NCBI RefSeq assembly: GCF_001650025.1
Contig: NZ_LVVY01000057.1
Span: 1-39,203, forward strand
Reading direction: 5' to 3'
From: Devosia elaeis
GTDB lineage: Bacteria > Pseudomonadota > Alphaproteobacteria > Rhizobiales > Devosiaceae
Length of the DNA stretch: 39,203 nucleotides
The notes beneath the pieces were generated by a model. It saw only the letters and a program-made list of their open reading frames with translations. It was not told where the DNA came from and did no database searches. A program made the position numbers and the translations under genes. The stretch's first letter is position 1. Every line of letters starts with the position of its first letter. Shown here one piece after another: positions 35,732-39,203 of the stretch.

Positions 35732-36781
35732 TCAGAGACCGACCGCGCGCGGTTCGGGTTCGCCCTGCATGATGGCGCAGATTTCCGGCCATTTGGCGCG
35801 AAAGGCGGCGACGCAGGTGGGGTCGAAATGGCTGCCGCTGCATTTCACGATTTCGGCATAGGCCTGCTCGATCGGCCAGGCCGCCTTGTAGGGTCGTTCC
35901 GAACAGAGGGCGTCGAAGACATCGGCGATGGCGACGATGCGCGCTTCGACGGGAATGTCGGTGCCGGACAATTGGTCGGGATAGCCGGTCCCGTCCCATT
36001 TCTCATGATGGCTCTGGGCGATGAGTTCGGCGGTGCGGATCAGGTCGGACCCGCCCCGTTCGAGAATGCGGGCGCCAATGGTCACATGCTCGCGCATGAT
36101 CGCCATTTCCTCGGGCGTCAGCTTGCCCGGCTTGGATAGGATGGCATCGGCAATGCCGATCTTGCCGATATCGTGCAGGGGCGCGGCCAAGTAGACCATG
36201 CGGCGGCGATCGGCGGACAGGCCGATGCCCTCGGCGATGAGCTGGCTGATCTGAGCGACGCGGGAAACGTGCTCGCCGGTATCGCCGTCGCGATATTCGA
36301 TGGCGCGCGCCAGGCGATAGATGATCTCTTCCTCGCGGGCCAGCAAATGGGCGGTGGCGCGTTCGACCTCGCGGGTCAGCCATTGGGCGCGGTCGGCCAG
36401 TTCCACCTGGGCCTGGCGCAGGGCCAGCAGGTTGGCGACGCGGGCCTGGAGTTCGGTGGGGTCGAACGGCTTGTGCAGGAAATCGGTGGCGCCGGCCTTG
36501 ATCGCCTCGATGCGGACGCTCTTGTCCAGATCGGAGGTGACCATGATCACCGGCACGATGCGATAGGCGGGACGTGCGCGCAGGGCGGCGGTGAAGGCGA
36601 TGCCGTCCATTTCCGGCATGATATGATCGACGATGACCAGGTCGAACTGGCTGGAATTGCATTTTTCCAGCGCCTCGAGCGGGCTCAGGCACAGCTCCAG
36701 CTCGCCCGCCAGCGTCTGTTGGACGATGGTGCCGATCAGGGCCAGGCTTGACCGGCTATCGTCGACAATCAACAGGCGCAT
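35732..36781 (-). CDS. Response regulator with HD-GYP domain (probable c-di-GMP phosphodiesterase)
   Basis: A 349-residue RpfG-like protein. Residues 1-120 are a receiver domain with Asp7-Asp8, phosphorylation site Asp52 (LVIVDHIMPEMDG) and Lys104 (HKPFDP). A short helical linker (125-155) leads to the HD-GYP domain. It has His203-Asp204 in LHDIGKIGIAD, the further histidine in REHVTIGARIL (His232) and the signature HHEKWDGTGYP (258-268), all as in active phosphodiesterases that hydrolyse c-di-GMP. No sensor kinase is adjacent. It sits just upstream of the che operon on the same strand but is separated by 450 bases, so it is probably a separate transcript linking chemotaxis or motility with c-di-GMP. 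Confidence 0.93.
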   Translation of the reverse strand: MRLLIVDDSRSSLALIGTIVQQTLAGELELCLSPLEALEKCNSSQFDLVIVDHIMPEMDGIAFTAALRARPAYRIVPVIMVTSDLDKSVRIEAIKAGATDFLHKPFDPTELQARVANLLALRQAQVELADRAQWLTREVERATAHLLAREEEIIYRLARAIEYRDGDTGEHVSRVAQISQLIAEGIGLSADRRRMVYLAAPLHDIGKIGIADAILSKPGKLTPEEMAIMREHVTIGARILERGGSDLIRTAELIAQSHHEKWDGTGYPDQLSGTDIPVEARIVAIADVFDALCSERPYKAAWPIEQAYAEIVKCSGSHFDPTCVAAFRAKWPEICAIMQGEPEPRAVGL

Positions 36782-36906
36782 GCTAGAGAACCCCCGTATC
36801 TCTGCCGGCCGGGAGGATAGGCAAGAGGTCTTAGGCGGAGCTTAACGAGGGCGGGCTTTCCCGGCGCCGACATGGTATGGGGGCGCGGATCGAAAGGGCG
36901 GCGTGC

Positions 36907-38118
36907 ATGGGCAAGGGCAGGATCGGCATTGTGGGCGGCGGGCCGGCCGGATTGATGGCCGCCGAAGCGGCGGCCCTGGCCGGCGCCGAGGTGAGCCTTT
37001 TCGAGTCCATGCCCAGCGTGGGCCGCAAATTGCTCATGGCGGGCAAGTCGGGGCTCAATATCACCCATGCAGAGGACCATGCGGCGCTGCTCGGCCGTTA
37101 TGGGGCCGCGCGGGACCGTCTGGCGCCGGCATTGAACGGCTTTGGCAGCCAGGCGCTGCGCGATTGGTGCGCGGGGCTGGGGGTCGAAACCTTTGTCGGC
37201 TCCTCGGGCCGGGTCTTTCCCAAGGCGATGAAGGCCTCGCCCCTGCTGCGCGCCTGGCTGGGGCGGCTGGCCGGATTGGGCGTCGATATCCGCACCCGGC
37301 ATCGCTGGACCGGCTTCGGAGGAGAGAGCCTGCTGTTCGGGACGCCCGAGGGCCGGGTCAGCGAAGCCTTCGATGCGGTGGTGCTGGCGCTGGGTGGCGC
37401 CAGTTGGCCGCGCCTGGGTTCGGACGGCGCCTGGGCGCCGCTGTTGTCGGCGCGGGGTGTCGATCTGGCGCCGTTTCGGCCGGCCAATTGCGGCTTCGAG
37501 ACCGATTGGAGCCCGCTCTTTGCCGAGCGTTTCGCCGGCATGCCGGTCAAGGCCATATCGGCGACCAGTGCGGCGGGGACGCTGCCGGGCGAATTCGTGA
37601 TCAGCCGCTGGGGCATCGAGGGCAGCCTGGTCTATGCCCATGCGGCCGCCTTGCGCGATGCGCTAGAGCGCGATGGCGTCGCGGACCTGGTGCTCGACCT
37701 CGCGCCGGGCCGGACGCTGGAGCGGGTGACCCGGGACCTGGAGCGGCAGCCGCGCAAGGCGAGCTTCGCCAACCGGCTGCGCAAGGGGGCGGGGCTCGAT
37801 GGGGTCAAGCTCGGCCTGTTGCGGGAGGCCTTGCCCGAGCCGGGCGGGCTCGACAATGCGACACTGGCCCGGCAGATCAAGGCGCTGCGCCTGCCGGTCC
37901 GGCGCCCGCGGCCGATCGCGGAGGCGATCTCGGTCGCCGGCGGCGTTACCTGGGACGGGGTGGATGAGGATTTCATGCTCAAAGCCGTCCCGGGCCTGTT
38001 CGTCGCCGGCGAGATGCTGGATTGGGAAGCGCCGACCGGGGGCTATCTGCTGACAGCATGCCTCGCCACCGGGCGGGTGGCCGGGCGGGCGGCGGCGCGC
38101 TTTGCCCAGGCCATCTAG
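36907..38118 (+). CDS. TIGR03862-type flavoprotein (BaiN/HI0933-like NAD(P)/FAD oxidoreductase)
   Basis: A 403-residue FAD-binding protein. The Rossmann motif IGIVGGGPAGLMAAEAA is at about 5-21, followed by GRKLLMAGKSGLNITHAE, the hallmark of the HI0933/BaiN family. The C-terminal GLFVAGEMLDWEAPTGGYLL is the second FAD segment, also typical. Members of the family include BaiN, implicated in bile acid reduction; the function of the proteobacterial branch (TIGR03862) is not established. I prefer ATG 36907 (AAAGGG 8 bases upstream, start of similarity) to ATG 36877. Its stop overlaps the convergent stop of the CDF gene by 4 bases, so no room is left for a terminator outside the coding regions. 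Confidence 0.9.
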   Translation: MGKGRIGIVGGGPAGLMAAEAAALAGAEVSLFESMPSVGRKLLMAGKSGLNITHAEDHAALLGRYGAARDRLAPALNGFGSQALRDWCAGLGVETFVGSSGRVFPKAMKASPLLRAWLGRLAGLGVDIRTRHRWTGFGGESLLFGTPEGRVSEAFDAVVLALGGASWPRLGSDGAWAPLLSARGVDLAPFRPANCGFETDWSPLFAERFAGMPVKAISATSAAGTLPGEFVISRWGIEGSLVYAHAAALRDALERDGVADLVLDLAPGRTLERVTRDLERQPRKASFANRLRKGAGLDGVKLGLLREALPEPGGLDNATLARQIKALRLPVRRPRPIAEAISVAGGVTWDGVDEDFMLKAVPGLFVAGEMLDWEAPTGGYLLTACLATGRVAGRAAARFAQAI

Positions 38119-39071
38119 GGCCTCGCCTGGCAGGTCAGGCCCTGGCCGTTCCAGTCGATCTCGATCGTGGCGTGGTTGACGCCGTGATCCTCCAGCAGGG
38201 TCCGGCGCACCGCCTGGGTAATGGCCGCCGGATCGGCCCCGGGCTCCAGCCGGATTTCGAGCGTGGCCATGGTCTGGCCGGAGGACAGCGACCAGACATG
38301 CAGGTGGCCGACGCCGGCGAGGCCGGGAATGGCGGCGGCGAGGTCGGCCTGCAGGCGGTCGGGCTCGAAACCGTCGGGGGCGCCTTCCATGAGGATGTTG
38401 AAGGTGCGCATCAACAGGGCCCAGGCGCTGCGCAGGATCAGGAGGCTGACCAGAACCGACAGGATCGGATCGATGGGCATCCAGCCGGTGAGCCAGATGA
38501 TGATGGCGGCGGCGATGGCGCCGACCGATCCGAGCAGGTCGCCCAGCACATGCAGCAGCGCGCCCTTGATGTTCACATGGTCCGCATCGGCGCGCGAAAG
38601 CACCCAGAAGACGGTGAGGTTGACCAGGAGACCCAGCACCGCCACCACGAACATGGGGCCGGCCAGGACCTCATGGGGCTCGAGGAAACGCTGCACCGCC
38701 TCATAGGCGATCCAGCCCACCAGGGCGAAGAGGGTAAGGGCGTTGATGAGCCCGGCCAGCACTTCGAGCCGGGAATAGCCGAAGGAGCGGCGCGCATCGG
38801 CGGGCCGCCGGCCGAGCCGGAAGCCGAGCCAGGCGAGGAACAGAGCGACGGTATCGGTCAGCATGTGGCCGGCATCGGCAATCAGCGCCAGCGACCCGGA
38901 AAGCACGCCGCCGATCACTTCGGCGATCATGAAGGTGCCGGTGAGCATCAGGCCGATCAACACGGCTCGCTCATTGCCGGCGCTCACCTGGGGCGTATGG
39001 CTATGCCCGGAATGGTCGTGGTCATGCCCATGATTGTGGTCATGCGCATGGTCATGGGAATGGGCCGGCAT
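38115..39071 (-). CDS. Cation diffusion facilitator, CzcD/ZitB-type zinc/cobalt exporter
   Basis: A 318-residue inner-membrane transporter. The N-terminus is very His/Asp-rich (PAHSHDHAHDHNHGHDHDHS), a cytosolic metal-collecting tail. Six membrane helices follow. The transport site is visible as two HxxxD pairs: His69/Asp73 in ADAGHMLTD (helix 2) and LLHVLGDLLGS (helix 5), with Asp66 also conserved; the H-D pattern favours Zn(II) over Mn(II). The C-terminal domain (about 235-318) has the CDF ferredoxin-like fold, with GHLHVWSLSSGQ. It exports metal in exchange for protons. I chose ATG 39071 (AAGGAC 7 bases upstream). The upstream ATG at 39113 would start inside a perfect operator palindrome, so it is unlikely. 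Confidence 0.92.
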   Translation of the reverse strand: MPAHSHDHAHDHNHGHDHDHSGHSHTPQVSAGNERAVLIGLMLTGTFMIAEVIGGVLSGSLALIADAGHMLTDTVALFLAWLGFRLGRRPADARRSFGYSRLEVLAGLINALTLFALVGWIAYEAVQRFLEPHEVLAGPMFVVAVLGLLVNLTVFWVLSRADADHVNIKGALLHVLGDLLGSVGAIAAAIIIWLTGWMPIDPILSVLVSLLILRSAWALLMRTFNILMEGAPDGFEPDRLQADLAAAIPGLAGVGHLHVWSLSSGQTMATLEIRLEPGADPAAITQAVRRTLLEDHGVNHATIEIDWNGQGLTCQARP

Positions 39072-39096
39072 TGTCGCGTCCTTATTCAGATGCATG

Positions 39097-39114
39097 TATG
39101 AATATACATTCATA
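39097..39114. promoter_or_regulatory. ArsR/SmtB-like operator upstream of the CDF exporter
   Basis: TATGAAT-ATAC-ATTCATA is a perfect 7-4-7 inverted repeat that closely matches operators of ArsR/SmtB zinc sensors such as CzrA (TGAA...TTCA core). It lies 26-43 bases upstream of the exporter start codon, where bound repressor would block the promoter. The repressor gene is not in the window; the last 89 bases (39115-39203) contain only a small AAACC/GGTTT hairpin and no gene I can support. Confidence 0.65.
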
Positions 39115-39203
39115 TGAAGATGTCAATCGGGTTCCCGATATGCGTGGCTTTGCGCCGGACGGCATAAAAACCTCCGGGTTTGAAACGTCGATGGAAGCCC
39201 CGA

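Noticed and set aside
36877..36906. Upstream ATG for the TIGR03862 flavoprotein
   Set aside because: It would add ten residues before the conserved N-terminus; the ATG at 36907 has a well-spaced AAAGGG.

Overview
The window comes from a GC-rich alphaproteobacterium, most likely a heterotrophic member of the Hyphomicrobiales (a Devosia-like genome is my best guess from general gene content; I could not run a taxonomic search). Pointers are the density of ABC importers for sugars and sugar acids, a rhizobial-type chemotaxis operon that starts STAS-cheY-cheA-cheW, and CtrA-like and GANTC (CcrM) motifs upstream of it. There is no transposase, integrase, phage gene or CRISPR array. It reads as ordinary chromosome organised in functional blocks.

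Region 1 (1-3.8 kb): palindromic intergenic repeats, a DUF2200 gene, then a coupled pair: a radical SAM protein of the UDG-linked family and a DUF4130-UdgX fusion, both expected to act in DNA repair or modification. A tRNA-Met(CAT) follows. Region 2 (4.0-6.7 kb): three exported proteins, a Tat-secreted FAD amine oxidase, a c-type cytochrome and a RidA protein with a signal peptide. Together they suggest a periplasmic amine dehydrogenase that passes electrons to cytochrome c and clears its reactive imine product in the periplasm.

Region 3 (6.7-18.1 kb): a SelA-like PLP enzyme and its GntR/FCD regulator (minus strand) diverge from a Dpp/Opp-type ABC importer (large binding protein, two permeases, fused double ATPase). 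The importer is followed, in the same tightly packed operon, by three enolase-superfamily acid-sugar dehydratases (one ManD, two DgoD-like). I infer uptake and dehydration of an aldonate/uronate-type substrate, possibly including an amino-sugar acid. Region 4 (18.2-24.6 kb): a second, MalEFGK-type sugar ABC importer (minus strand) diverges from a ROK regulator and a ThuA-domain protein. A SAM methyltransferase follows.

Region 5 (25.6-36.8 kb, minus strand): a nine-gene chemotaxis operon, in order STAS protein, cheY, cheA, cheW, a transmembrane MCP, a second cheW, cheR, cheB and a soluble MCP-like helical protein. The last protein carries a D-x-T-x-Q motif like the CheZ active site, although no cheZ gene is present. 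Upstream lie a 450-bp regulatory region with a CtrA-like box and seven GANTC sites within 94 bp, and then a receiver/HD-GYP protein. Region 6 (36.9-39.1 kb): a TIGR03862-type flavoprotein converges on a His-rich zinc/cobalt CDF exporter, whose promoter region carries an ArsR/SmtB-like operator.

Most genes are tightly coupled by 4-base ATGA/GTGA or 1-base TGATG overlaps, so gene starts inside operons are well constrained. All function calls are from reading the translated sequences; no database search was run.
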